From positions 1 to 12,028 of the forward strand of contig JAGXLP010000029.1 in the NCBI GenBank assembly GCA_018334615.1: a stretch of 12,028 bases of DNA, in the 5' to 3' direction. Position 1 is the stretch's first letter. Each line of letters opens with the position of its first letter. The notes below the pieces were generated by a model. That model worked only from the letters and a program-made list of their open reading frames with translations, was not told where the DNA came from and made no database searches. Below, piece after piece: positions 1 to 7,641 of the stretch. The position numbers and the translations under genes are program-made. Source of the stretch: Candidatus Bipolaricaulota bacterium (GTDB lineage Bacteria > Bipolaricaulota > Bipolaricaulia > M55B111).

Positions 1-14
1 AGTAAGTCGCTCAT
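1..14 (-). CDS. Start of an unidentified gene running off the left edge
   Basis: Reading the minus strand, a GGAGG ribosome binding site (positions 30-26) is followed after 11 bases by ATG (14-12) and the codons AGC GAC TTA, giving Met-Ser-Asp-Leu before the window ends. A nearer ATG at 22-20 is followed after one codon by an in-frame TGA, so it cannot be the start. A plausible sigma-A promoter lies upstream at 66-93. Too little is visible to say anything about the product. The call rests only on the promoter, ribosome binding site and start arrangement. Confidence 0.4.
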
Positions 15-65
15 TCTAACATTAACCTCCTTAAATATTTATTGTTGTTCTAGATTCTTGAAATC

Positions 66-93
66 ATTATATACTTTGATAATAGGGTTACAA
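66..93 (-). promoter_or_regulatory. Promoter for the leftward gene at the left edge
   Basis: On the minus strand, TTGTAA (93-88) is separated by 16 bases from a perfect TATAAT (71-66). The predicted start of transcription is near position 59, about 45 bases before the ATG at 14. The perfect -10 in this position supports a real leftward gene. Confidence 0.4.
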
Positions 94-101
94 GGAAGAT
101 T

Positions 102-120
102 GTGGGATAAATTATCCCAC
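102..120. promoter_or_regulatory. Perfect 19-bp palindrome, operator-like
   Basis: GTGGGATAA and its exact reverse complement TTATCCCAC flank a single central A, giving 9-bp arms with no mismatch. It lies 8 bp upstream of the -35 of the leftward promoter and between two divergent genes. That position suits a dimeric transcription factor acting on one or both genes. There is no T-tract on either side, so it is not a terminator. The cognate regulator is unknown. Confidence 0.5.
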
Positions 121-195
121 TAAAGGATCAACTTCACCAAACAACTATTACAAGTGTTAAAATAATCATCGACAACGATCGAGTTCCTCATTAAT

Positions 196-226
196 TTGCT
201 TTTATACAAAGGGTTTTTGTTATAAA
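196..226 (+). promoter_or_regulatory. Weak candidate promoter for the DUF4352-like gene
   Basis: TTGCTT (196-201) and TATAAA (221-226) are separated by 19 bases, longer than ideal. Transcription would start near 233, about 60 bases before the ATG at 294. No better pair was seen in this AT-rich stretch. Confidence 0.25.
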
Positions 227-293
227 ATTCATATGGGGTATACACACATATTCTTATCCATTACCGGAAAAATTAAATACAAGGAGGTTTCAA

Positions 294-1055
294 ATGTCTT
301 CACAAAAGGAGCTAATTTACGTACTCCTGGCGATCTCAATAGTATTTCTTCTTACGATGACCGTTCTTCCGGAAGAAGAAGACGCGAGCACGATTTTACC
401 TGAAGAGACAAAGATCTTCCTGGAAAAGGAAGGAAAGGCATTTTTCGTATTAGATATACCTATAAAAATCGAAAAACTGGAAGAAGAAGGCAAGTGGATA
501 AAAACTCAAATTACCGGGTGGGTATTGAAATCAGATATACACCAGACGACAGAAGAGGAGCAGAGCGATAAACAGAAAAAAAGCAACGCAGACGAGAAAG
601 ATCGAACCGAAGTGGAAGATAAAAAGACAGATCGAGTCCTCGCTGGTACCGCCGGTCCGTTTCATATAATTATTAAAGATCTCTCTTTTCAGGACACAGT
701 TGAAGACAGGTTAGGAACAAAATACGAATCCGGTTCTAGGGGAAGCTTTCTGTTAATGGATTTAGCTGTGAAAAATACTTCCACCGAGGGCGAGAGAAAC
801 TTGTACAAAACAGATATCAAGTTAATCGACGAGCGCGGTAGACAGTATAAATCCGTAGGAATTAGCGATGAGCAATCCTTTGTCGGAGGTTCTCTCAAAC
901 CAAACGAGGAACGCAAAGGGCACCTTGTCTTTTCCGTTTTTGATGATCCTCTCCCAGTAAAGTTACAAATATCCGGGAGGCCCTGCAACATATGCAATAA
1001 GTACGAGAAGGATTTTGAACTTCCGGAACTGGAAAGCAAAAAGGCTCAAAGTTAA
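294..1055 (+). CDS. Membrane-anchored secreted protein with SH3-like and DUF4352-like domains
   Basis: No enzymatic role is visible; this looks like an exported or surface-anchored binding protein. Residues 7-25 form one hydrophobic segment (a TM anchor or uncleaved signal), followed by an acidic stretch. Residues about 38-85 resemble a bacterial SH3 domain, with a WIKTQITGWV core. Residues about 86-114 are a highly charged, low-complexity linker. Residues about 117-232 match the DUF4352 (Ig-like) pattern: a FLLMDLAVKN strand, a D-E-x-G-x-x-Y segment, then LKPNEERKGHLVFSV. The C-terminal tail carries a CNIC (CxxC) motif that might bind metal or form a disulfide. The start is fixed by AAGGAGG at 281-287, six bases before the ATG. 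It converges on proX and is probably functionally separate from the minus-strand block. Domain calls are by eye. Confidence 0.8.
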   Translation: MSSQKELIYVLLAISIVFLLTMTVLPEEEDASTILPEETKIFLEKEGKAFFVLDIPIKIEKLEEEGKWIKTQITGWVLKSDIHQTTEEEQSDKQKKSNADEKDRTEVEDKKTDRVLAGTAGPFHIIIKDLSFQDTVEDRLGTKYESGSRGSFLLMDLAVKNTSTEGERNLYKTDIKLIDERGRQYKSVGISDEQSFVGGSLKPNEERKGHLVFSVFDDPLPVKLQISGRPCNICNKYEKDFELPELESKKAQS

Positions 1056-1095
1056 CCCATTAACCCAGGACTAAGTATTTTGGAAGTAGAAGATT

Positions 1096-1120
1096 AAAAA
1101 AGGGGGGTAAAAACCCCCCT
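1096..1120 (-). terminator. Intrinsic terminator of the proVWX operon
   Basis: AGGGGGG (1101-1107) and CCCCCCT (1114-1120) form a 7-bp stem with loop TAAAAA. Read on the minus strand, the stem runs directly into six Ts (1101-1096). It lies 48 bases beyond the proX stop codon and is correctly oriented to end the leftward transcript. An outer GATTA/TAATC pair (1092-1096 and 1123-1127) extends the symmetry. The same hairpin may also stop the converging gene ending at 1055, although the plus-strand T-tract is poor. Confidence 0.85.
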
Positions 1121-1167
1121 CATAATCATAAACTTCTAATCAAAATGCAAAAAGGTTTATGGCTTAT

Positions 1168-2217
1168 TTACTCGGCAGCAGCTGTTGCTTCTTCTAGCCA
1201 ACTCTGAACTTTATCGTTATTTTCCTGCAGCCAAGTTTCCGCCATACCAAGGACGTCTGCTCTTTCATCTTCTCCTTCACTAATCCTTCTGGTCATCTCG
1301 TTCAGGTCTTCCATCGGTATCTCAACGAGTTCCATAAGCTTTTTCGCGGCCGGGTTATTATCAAGGAATTTGTCGTTTGCCGCAAACCTAATGTCACCAG
1401 GAGGCCATCCAGTGTGAATATACTCAGTAACAGCCCCTTTCAGGTTATGAATTACCATTGCACCAACACCTGCTTGCGAGATTACTGCTTCCTGAGCTTC
1501 GTTGGTCGGGTCTATATAGGGAGTATTAATCCAAACTACGTCCTTCCCGGGTTCCAGTTGCAGTACCGTGTAATTAGGAGTCCAGGTGTAGTAGAAAACC
1601 GAATCGCCTTTCTCGTATCTGGTCTTCCTGTCGGCAAACATGGCAGAATACCCGGGCTTAGCTGGTTCAATGTAGTCTCTGAGATTGTAGGTGTCCAGCA
1701 TTCTCTTTATTGCTTCCTCGCAACCCCAACCAGGTGGGCATGCACCTAAATTGGCCTTTCCATTTCCGTCGTAGTCAAATGCCTCTATGACTTCGGGTCG
1801 TTTGAAGTCGGTCAGGCTAACTATATTAAACTTTTCCGCAGTCTTCTTGTCAACGAGAAAACCTTGAATAGCACCGTTCTTGACAATCCGACCCAAAATA
1901 CTTGCACTTTCTTCGAAATCATCCGGTAATTGAGGCGCATGTAGCGGCCACCAAACGTTCGGCCAATAGTCAAGATCACCTAGAGCGAGAGACTGGTAAA
2001 AGATAGGGTTAGACATCGACTTGGGCGGTTTTACATCATAGCCAAGCCTTTCCATTAATAATGTAGTAACTGCTTCAACTGGCTTGGCGGACTGCCAGGT
2101 CGCTCGACCAACGGTAACTGTAACTCCTTCGCCCGGCTTTTGGGCAGCAAAGCCCGCCAGACCCGTGACAAGTAAACCAACGATCATTCCGATTACTATG
2201 ATTAACTTTTTATTCAT
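1168..2217 (-). CDS. proX: Glycine betaine/proline-type ABC transporter substrate-binding protein
   Basis: This is the extracytoplasmic receptor that captures glycine betaine or a related quaternary amine and delivers it to the ProW/ProV transporter. The N-terminus (residues 1-25) is a classic signal peptide: MNKK, a hydrophobic core, and an AGFAA cleavage region. It has no lipobox cysteine. The mature part resembles E. coli ProX: NVWWPLH (87-93), ACPPGWGCE (159-167) and VFYYTWTP (207-214). W89 or W90, W164 and W212 therefore probably form the aromatic box that holds the trimethylammonium group. The pair C160/C166 matches the cysteines flanking the GWGC loop. The start follows AAAGGGGG on the minus strand, at normal spacing. 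It is the last gene of proV-proW-proX. Choline, carnitine or proline betaine cannot be excluded as ligands. Confidence 0.93.
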   Translation of the reverse strand: MNKKLIIVIGMIVGLLVTGLAGFAAQKPGEGVTVTVGRATWQSAKPVEAVTTLLMERLGYDVKPPKSMSNPIFYQSLALGDLDYWPNVWWPLHAPQLPDDFEESASILGRIVKNGAIQGFLVDKKTAEKFNIVSLTDFKRPEVIEAFDYDGNGKANLGACPPGWGCEEAIKRMLDTYNLRDYIEPAKPGYSAMFADRKTRYEKGDSVFYYTWTPNYTVLQLEPGKDVVWINTPYIDPTNEAQEAVISQAGVGAMVIHNLKGAVTEYIHTGWPPGDIRFAANDKFLDNNPAAKKLMELVEIPMEDLNEMTRRISEGEDERADVLGMAETWLQENNDKVQSWLEEATAAAE

Positions 2218-2238
2218 GTTTTACCCCCTTTGATGTTG

Positions 2239-2289
2239 TTAATTGATTGAACCAGACCCGACCTTAATATACTTAACTACCAAGACCAT
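2239..2289 (-). CDS. Candidate 16-aa small ORF between proW and proX
   Basis: On the minus strand a near-perfect Shine-Dalgarno, GGAGGTGAT (2299-2291), is followed by ATG (2289-2287), 16 sense codons and TAA. GGAGG to ATG spacing is five bases. The predicted peptide begins MVLVVKYIKVG and is hydrophobic-basic. The ORF fills most of the 103-base gap between proW and proX, so it could be a translated microprotein or a leader ORF that sets proX expression. The same stretch carries an imperfect palindrome (2263-2276), so the sequence may instead be regulatory. I do not recognise the peptide. Confidence 0.3.
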   Translation of the reverse strand: MVLVVKYIKVGSGSIN

Positions 2290-2320
2290 TATCACCTCCC
2301 AGAAATCCATTTTTAAACAC

Positions 2321-3181
2321 TTATTCTCGTTTCCCTGGAGCTTTTTCGCCGATACCTTCAGTCACTCTATCAAGAACCATAGCCATTCCCACAATTGATA
2401 TACCCCCAATGGCGGCCAATCCTATTCTTAATGCATTTAACCCTTCATAAACGGGTACGCCTAAGCCACCGGCACCAATCAACGCGGCCATTACTACCAT
2501 TGCAAGTGCAAGCATGATATTTTGATTGATCCCCTGCATAATGGTATCCAGAGCCAGGGGGATCTGGATTTTTAGGAGTGTCTGGTTTGGAGTAGCGCCA
2601 AAAGCAGTGGAAGCCTCAACCACATCGTCGGGCACCTGCCTTATTCCCAGGTTCGTCAACCTAATCACCGGAGGTAAGGAGTAAATGACTACAGCTATCA
2701 ATCCCGCAACGGTACCTATACTAAACAACATCACAACAGGAACCAGATATACAAAGGCAGGGGTGGTCTGCATCATATCAAGGAAAGGACGGATAATAGC
2801 ATAGAACCTATCACTCCTCGCCGATATTATCCCAAGCGGTATTCCGAGTACCGCCCCCACGATTACGGAAACAAGCACTGCAGCCAGGGTAGTCATCGTA
2901 TAATCCCAAAGACCTTTTCCCATAAACCCAATCAAGGCAAATACCGCTACACTAAAAATAGCAACCTTCCAATTACTGGCCCACCAAGCAAATAGAAACA
3001 ATAAAATCAAAAATATTAATGGAGGAGTGATATGGAGTAAGAACTCCAAGCCATCTAACAATTGGGCCAGAGGCCATTTTATTCCTTGAAAAATGAACCT
3101 GGCATTACTTACAAGCCAGTCCACACCATCAGCCACCCAAACATCAACCGGAATTCTGTAAATGCTAAATATATCTCCCAT
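2321..3181 (-). CDS. proW: Glycine betaine/proline-type ABC transporter permease
   Basis: This is the membrane-spanning subunit that forms the translocation path for the ProX ligand. The 286-residue protein has a hydrophilic N-terminal segment (1-45) and then about six hydrophobic helices between residues 53 and 272, typical of the ProW/OpuAB type. The EAA loop that docks on the ATPase is clear at about 189-212 (EASTAFGATPNQTLLKIQIP), and MAALIGAGGLG (231-241) is the usual conserved segment after it. The ATG is preceded by a GGAGTGAGG purine run on the minus strand. It begins 55 bases after the proV stop and ends 103 bases before proX, with the candidate 16-codon ORF in that gap. Confidence 0.93.
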   Translation of the reverse strand: MGDIFSIYRIPVDVWVADGVDWLVSNARFIFQGIKWPLAQLLDGLEFLLHITPPLIFLILLFLFAWWASNWKVAIFSVAVFALIGFMGKGLWDYTMTTLAAVLVSVIVGAVLGIPLGIISARSDRFYAIIRPFLDMMQTTPAFVYLVPVVMLFSIGTVAGLIAVVIYSLPPVIRLTNLGIRQVPDDVVEASTAFGATPNQTLLKIQIPLALDTIMQGINQNIMLALAMVVMAALIGAGGLGVPVYEGLNALRIGLAAIGGISIVGMAMVLDRVTEGIGEKAPGKRE

Positions 3182-3236
3182 TAAACCTCACTCCAAATTA
3201 GTAAACTGGTTTTAAGAAATAACATATCAAACATCT

Positions 3237-4403
3237 TTATCCCCTACCCTTTTCCAGCAAGCCGTGAAGGAGATTTTGTTCTGTTACAAAGCCCACCAAC
3301 TCCTGATCCTTTAGGACGAGTACGGGGGTGGAAGTATAATTAAGCCTTGCTCTCATTATTTCACTTATAGGTGTATCGGGAGAGACATAAAGTATTACTT
3401 CTTTTTCCGGACTGTCATAACCTTCCAGCGGCTCGATCGACACTGGGGTGCCCGCTAGATAACCCTTTTCAACTTCCTGGCCATTGCTTAGTTCGACCTC
3501 TGTAGTTTCATTTATCTTTACCCTGTTATCTTCACTTACCCTGAAATCTTTCTCAGCAATCGTCACAGCCCTGAGAACATCTGATGGATCGGCATTATCA
3601 ACAAAGTTAGCCACGTACTCTGTTTTTGGGTTTACAATTATTTCCTCCGGTGTCCCCTTTTGTACGGTTTTTCCGGCTTCCATGATAGTAATACGATGTC
3701 CCAGCTTTAACGCTTCATCCAGATCGTGAGTAACAAACAAAACTGTCCTCTGCATTTCCTCCATGAGATCGAGCAATTCTACCTGCATCTGGACCTTAAT
3801 CAAAGGATCCAGAGCCGAAAAAGGCTCATCCATTAAAAGAACTTCCGCCCCGGTAGCCAGCCCTCTGGCAAGCCCAACTCTTTGTTGCATTCCCCCCGAT
3901 AATTGTGAAGGATACGAATCACCAAAACCTTCCAGCCCCACCACTTCAATGAGTTCTTGTGATTTCCTGTTTTTTTCTTTGTCTCCCACCCCCTGAATTT
4001 CCAGCCCAAATCCCACGTTTTCCCTTACCGTTCTATGGGGGAACAAAGCAAAGTTTTGAAATACCATGCTTATTTGGGTCTCTCTTATCTGTCTCAGTGT
4101 TTCGTAATCCACTGTGGTGACATCATACTCTTCGGAATCCGTCCTTAGCGTTATCTTCCCCTTGGTCGGCTCCACCAACCTGTTAACACACCTAAGCAAA
4201 GTCGACTTCCCCGATCCGGACAGTCCCATGATAACAAATAACTCGTTATTTTTTATCTCAAACGAGATGTCCTGAACTCCGATCACTTGACCGGTCTTTT
4301 CGCGGACCTCGTCTTTATCCGCCCCTTCATTAATTAACTTAACAGCCTTATCCGGCTCATCCCCGAAAACTTTGTAGACACCCTCTAACTCAATTGAAGG
4401 CAT
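3237..4403 (-). CDS. proV: Glycine betaine/proline-type ABC transporter ATP-binding protein
   Basis: This cytoplasmic ATPase powers uptake through ProW. All ABC motifs are intact: Walker A GLSGSGKST (60-68), Q-loop Q116, signature LSGGMQQ (168-174), Walker B VLLMDE (188-193), and the switch histidine in VTHD (H226). The N-terminal 45 residues (KVFGDEP...EKTG) are the family-specific extension found in ProV/OpuAA. The C-terminal 120 residues resemble a CBS region, ending in TPVLVLKDQELVGFVTEQN, which in OpuA-type transporters senses ionic strength. The start follows AGGAGGAG on the minus strand. It is the first gene of the proVWX operon, behind its own predicted promoter at 4449-4476. Confidence 0.94.
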   Translation of the reverse strand: MPSIELEGVYKVFGDEPDKAVKLINEGADKDEVREKTGQVIGVQDISFEIKNNELFVIMGLSGSGKSTLLRCVNRLVEPTKGKITLRTDSEEYDVTTVDYETLRQIRETQISMVFQNFALFPHRTVRENVGFGLEIQGVGDKEKNRKSQELIEVVGLEGFGDSYPSQLSGGMQQRVGLARGLATGAEVLLMDEPFSALDPLIKVQMQVELLDLMEEMQRTVLFVTHDLDEALKLGHRITIMEAGKTVQKGTPEEIIVNPKTEYVANFVDNADPSDVLRAVTIAEKDFRVSEDNRVKINETTEVELSNGQEVEKGYLAGTPVSIEPLEGYDSPEKEVILYVSPDTPISEIMRARLNYTSTPVLVLKDQELVGFVTEQNLLHGLLEKGRG

Positions 4404-4448
4404 TTTCTCCTCCTGTCTCGCTCTTCAATTTCTCCACACCACTTTATT

Positions 4449-4476
4449 ATTATAAATATTTTCTAGCCAAAGCCAA
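4449..4476 (-). promoter_or_regulatory. Promoter of the proVWX operon
   Basis: On the minus strand, TTGGCT (4476-4471) is separated by 16 bases from a perfect TATAAT (4454-4449). The transcription start would be near 4442, about 39 bases upstream of the proV ATG. With the hairpin at 4641-4675, this makes the transporter operon separable from the methyltransferase operon. Confidence 0.5.
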
Positions 4477-4640
4477 GTTTGAACAGCAGTTTATTTTATT
4501 TTACCCACTCTTTTGACCCTTTTTCTCAAAATATTTTCATGGCCCTTACCCATATATTCACCGACTCCTCTAATTGTTGAGCGATATTTACAAATTTCTC
4601 CACGGAGGCAAATATAACTAACCCGAGCAGGATAGATAAC

Positions 4641-4675
4641 GAAGGGGGAGAGTTCGAGTAAAACTCTCCCCCTTC
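4641..4675 (-). terminator. Strong hairpin ending the methyltransferase operon
   Basis: GAAGGGGGAGAGTT (4641-4654) and AACTCTCCCCCTTC (4662-4675) are perfect 14-bp arms around a 7-base loop. The hairpin starts 16 bases beyond the stop codon of the upstream methyltransferase gene. On the minus strand the bases after it are only moderately T-rich, while the plus-strand side (ATTTAATTTT) is the better T-tract. It could therefore act mainly as a 3'-end stabiliser or a partial terminator, allowing some read-through into proVWX. Confidence 0.65.
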
Positions 4676-4691
4676 ATTTAATTTTCCAGCA

Positions 4692-6140
4692 TCAAAGGCT
4701 TTTAATTACGCTATCAATTTTCTCTACCACATCATCGGGTAGAGGTTCCGGTTCATGCTCTTCCAGAATCTGATTGACTTTCTCCTTTAATCTATCCTCG
4801 AGTGTCTTTGACCCTTTGTCCTTCCAAGTATCGGGAACGTGCCTATCCATCAACGTAGGATGCCATGATACTTCCTTAAAGTTATCCAGAGTATGTTTGT
4901 GAGTCAGGTGATCACCACCGGGCCCTACTTCATCAATCACGTCCAACGCCAATGTATAGTCGTTAACTTCAATTCCGCCAGCAAACTTCTTAATCATGCC
5001 CACGATTTCGTCCACCATGGCAATTTGGCTTAACGAACCGGTCGTGGCGGATTCGATATATCCAACATCGTGAACCAAATTGGCTCCGCTCAACGCAGAG
5101 AATAGAGATGAAAGAGCCGCTTCGATCCCTGCCTGCTGGTCAACTAGTTTGGAATCCGTACAACCTGCCGTACCAAAGGTAGGTATCTCGTAGTGATGGG
5201 CCATATCCATGTATGCAGCAGTAGCAAGTTCTTTTTCAGGAGCACCGTAGGCCAAAATCGCAGTCTGCATATCCATAATCGAAATTACCCCACCGATGAA
5301 GAACGGAAGTCCTTCCCGTCTAACCTGGGATATCACAAGGCCAGAAAGGTTTTCTGCGTTCCCCTGGGCAAGCTGGCCTGCCAGCGTAACTGGTGCACTT
5401 GCCCCGGCCTGAGGAATTGGGGTGTGAATTGTCGGTATTCCATAGTCAGCCGTCATCAAAAGTTTTTCCGAGGCGTCTTTATCGTGTGTTAGAGGAGAAA
5501 TGGGTTCGGAATAGGATACGACAAAAGGTTTACGCAAAAACTCCTCTTCTCCTCCGGCAACCGCGGAAGCCATATCAATAATGTCTTTCAGCCCTTCGTT
5601 GGTGTAACTCCAGGCAACGATCGGTTTAGTCGTATTTTTAACCATCGCCTCGAATTCGTGTCGGTCCGAGTGTTCGTGGGGAACGTCATCAATAGTACCC
5701 AGACCGGATACCCAATCAATATTATCTAAAGCATCGACCAGCCGTGCGGCGTTTACCGTATCCTGTTTTTGGAAAGGCCTTCTCTCACCCGTCTCCGGAT
5801 CTCGCATATTTAACAGGGTTGGGCCAAGACCAAATGTCACATTGTGCCCTCCCAGGGTCAGAGGATTTTCTCCATTCCTATCATACAAATAGGTCCGGGA
5901 GGGAGCCGAGTCGATAGCCCATTCAACCAGAGCCGGCGGGAAGTAGACTTTTTCTCCCTCTACTTTACAGCCAGCATCTTCCAGCATATCCCGGGTCTCC
6001 TTTAAGTGAATATTTACTCCGGTTGAATCCAGGATCTCCAGAGATGCCTGATGAATGTCCTTAACCTGCGATTCGCTAAGAACCTCAAACCCAACCTTAT
6101 CTTGGGTAGATTTGTTGCTTGATAATTGATTTTCTAACAT
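4692..6140 (-). CDS. MttB-superfamily methyltransferase (non-pyrrolysine), paralogue A
   Basis: This is predicted to transfer a methyl group from a quaternary amine to a cognate corrinoid protein, the first step of anaerobic demethylation. The 482-residue protein is full length for the family, which forms a TIM barrel. Typical segments are VYFPPALVEWAIDSAPS (65-81), LYDRNG (85-90), TKPIVAWSY (171-179), the GAPEKELATAA stretch (299-309), GTAGCTDSK (323-331), GANLVHDVGY and the C-terminal VGPGGDHL. There is no in-frame TAG, so it is not a pyrrolysine enzyme; C327 lies close to where I place the pyrrolysine of trimethylamine methyltransferases. The adjacent betaine-type transporter makes glycine betaine (MtgB-like) the leading substrate guess. 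Its AAGGAGGG ribosome binding site abuts the stop codon of paralogue B, nine bases away, implying translational coupling. Proline betaine, carnitine or choline are alternatives. Confidence 0.88.
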   Translation of the reverse strand: MLENQLSSNKSTQDKVGFEVLSESQVKDIHQASLEILDSTGVNIHLKETRDMLEDAGCKVEGEKVYFPPALVEWAIDSAPSRTYLYDRNGENPLTLGGHNVTFGLGPTLLNMRDPETGERRPFQKQDTVNAARLVDALDNIDWVSGLGTIDDVPHEHSDRHEFEAMVKNTTKPIVAWSYTNEGLKDIIDMASAVAGGEEEFLRKPFVVSYSEPISPLTHDKDASEKLLMTADYGIPTIHTPIPQAGASAPVTLAGQLAQGNAENLSGLVISQVRREGLPFFIGGVISIMDMQTAILAYGAPEKELATAAYMDMAHHYEIPTFGTAGCTDSKLVDQQAGIEAALSSLFSALSGANLVHDVGYIESATTGSLSQIAMVDEIVGMIKKFAGGIEVNDYTLALDVIDEVGPGGDHLTHKHTLDNFKEVSWHPTLMDRHVPDTWKDKGSKTLEDRLKEKVNQILEEHEPEPLPDDVVEKIDSVIKSL

Positions 6141-6149
6141 TGTCCCTCC

Positions 6150-7607
6150 TTAATAACTCACGTCTCGCTTTTCTCTCTCTTCTTCTATAATTTCGTCTAA
6201 CTTATCCTGTTTGGATTGCTCAAGAAGAGGAGGCTCATGTGTTTCCAAAATCTCAGCGGTCTTCTCACTGATCCTGTCACCCATCGTCTTGCTACCATTC
6301 TTTTCCCACGCGTCGAAATTAGTACGGTCCATTAAGCTGGGCTGCCAGTGTTCTTCCTTGAAATTATCCATCGTATGAGAAGTATTGAGGAAGTTTCCTT
6401 TCGGACCCACTTCGTTTATTAAATCAAGAGGAATTCTATCTCCGGAAGTATCTATGCCTTTCATGATTCGCTTGACCATCCCAATTATCTCATCACTCAT
6501 GACGAGGTGATCATAGGAATAAAGTAGTCCTGAAGACAAGTAACCTACGTCATGAATAAGATTGGCGCCAACAAGCGACTGCGTCGCAATATTGAGAGTA
6601 GCTTCAATTGCGGCCTGAGCGTCGACCTGTTTTGAATCCGTAACACCAGCAGTACCAAACATCGGCAGTTCCAGATAATTGCTCATTTCTGCGACGGCCC
6701 CGTTCATCAAGAGAAATTCTGGTCCTCCATAGACGAAGCTTGACGTCTTCATGTCCAGTATGGAGTAGATACCGCCAGTAATCATCGGCGCCCCTTCGTT
6801 CACAAGTTGACCCAGAGTTATTCCGGTTAGAGATTCCGCCAGGCCAAGAGCAATCGAACCAGCAAACGTCATCGGGCTAACCGCTCCCCCCGAAGGCATC
6901 GGCGTGTATATCGTTGGTAGGTTGTTCTTCGCGCCAAAGATGGTTTGTGCCATTACTTCTTTGCTGTGGCTTAATGGGGTAACGGGTTCAATGTAATGAA
7001 GGATGTAGGGCTTGGCCTTCAGCTGTTCCTTCCCTCCAACAGCGATTGCAGCCATGTCAAATATATCTTCCGTTCCCTGGTCGTCCCAGGAGCAAAACAT
7101 CATGGGTTTTGTCGTGGTGCTAATTATCTGTTTCGCTTCCAGTATGTCCTGGATGTTCTCTGGTTCATCTCTTAACAGGCCGATCGGTGAGGAAAAATCG
7201 ATATTGTCAAGGTAATCACAAATTTTTGCCCATTTGGCCAAATCCTCCGGCCTCGGATTCCTCATTTCGCCGCTTTCGTCAAGCGTCCTGGGCACATCCG
7301 TCCCTGAACCAAAATACGAATTCGTGCCCCCCAACCTCATCGATAGATCTCCGTTTCTGTCATAAATAAGAACTTTTTTAGGGGCTTTCTCCACGGCATC
7401 ATTTACCAGGTTGGGCGGAAGGTATACCATGTTATCTTCCACCCTGGCTCCCGCATCGGCAAATATTGACCTCGCTTCCTCGTGGTCAACTCTCATTCCC
7501 GTATGCTGGAGTATCTCCAGAGCCCCGTCGTAGAGCTGTTCCTTATCGTCCTCGGATAAAATATTAAACCGAGGTGTTTTGTTGACAAATTTATTCGTCT
7601 GTAACAT
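6150..7607 (-). CDS. MttB-superfamily methyltransferase (non-pyrrolysine), paralogue B
   Basis: This is the promoter-proximal member of a tandem pair, 485 residues, with the same predicted corrinoid methylation role. It aligns end to end with paralogue A at roughly 40% identity by eye. Shared blocks include VYLPPNLVNDAVEKAP (61-76), IYDRNG (81-86), TKPMMFCSW (166-174), GGPEFLLMNGAVAEM (294-308), GTAGVTDSK (318-326), GANLIHDVGYLSSG, and a C-terminal NEVGP segment followed by DNFKEEHW. V322 stands where paralogue A has C327, and the coding frame has no TAG codon, so pyrrolysine is absent. The divergence suggests a different substrate or a hetero-oligomer, not a recent duplication. The ATG follows GGAGG (7617-7613) after five bases. 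The highly charged C-terminal tail (DEIIEEEREKRD) is absent from paralogue A. Confidence 0.88.
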   Translation of the reverse strand: MLQTNKFVNKTPRFNILSEDDKEQLYDGALEILQHTGMRVDHEEARSIFADAGARVEDNMVYLPPNLVNDAVEKAPKKVLIYDRNGDLSMRLGGTNSYFGSGTDVPRTLDESGEMRNPRPEDLAKWAKICDYLDNIDFSSPIGLLRDEPENIQDILEAKQIISTTTKPMMFCSWDDQGTEDIFDMAAIAVGGKEQLKAKPYILHYIEPVTPLSHSKEVMAQTIFGAKNNLPTIYTPMPSGGAVSPMTFAGSIALGLAESLTGITLGQLVNEGAPMITGGIYSILDMKTSSFVYGGPEFLLMNGAVAEMSNYLELPMFGTAGVTDSKQVDAQAAIEATLNIATQSLVGANLIHDVGYLSSGLLYSYDHLVMSDEIIGMVKRIMKGIDTSGDRIPLDLINEVGPKGNFLNTSHTMDNFKEEHWQPSLMDRTNFDAWEKNGSKTMGDRISEKTAEILETHEPPLLEQSKQDKLDEIIEEEREKRDVSY

Positions 7608-7641
7608 AAAGACCTCCAGGTTCTTGTAAATTTATTAGACC

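Noticed and set aside
689..1039. 116-aa minus-strand ORF inside the SH3/DUF4352-like gene
   Set aside because: It lies entirely antisense to a well-supported gene with its own strong ribosome binding site, and its translation shows no recognisable domain.
4692..7607. Pyrrolysine (read-through TAG) in the MttB homologues
   Set aside because: Both genes are uninterrupted full-length frames; the relevant segment reads GTAGCTDSK and GTAGVTDSK with sense codons.
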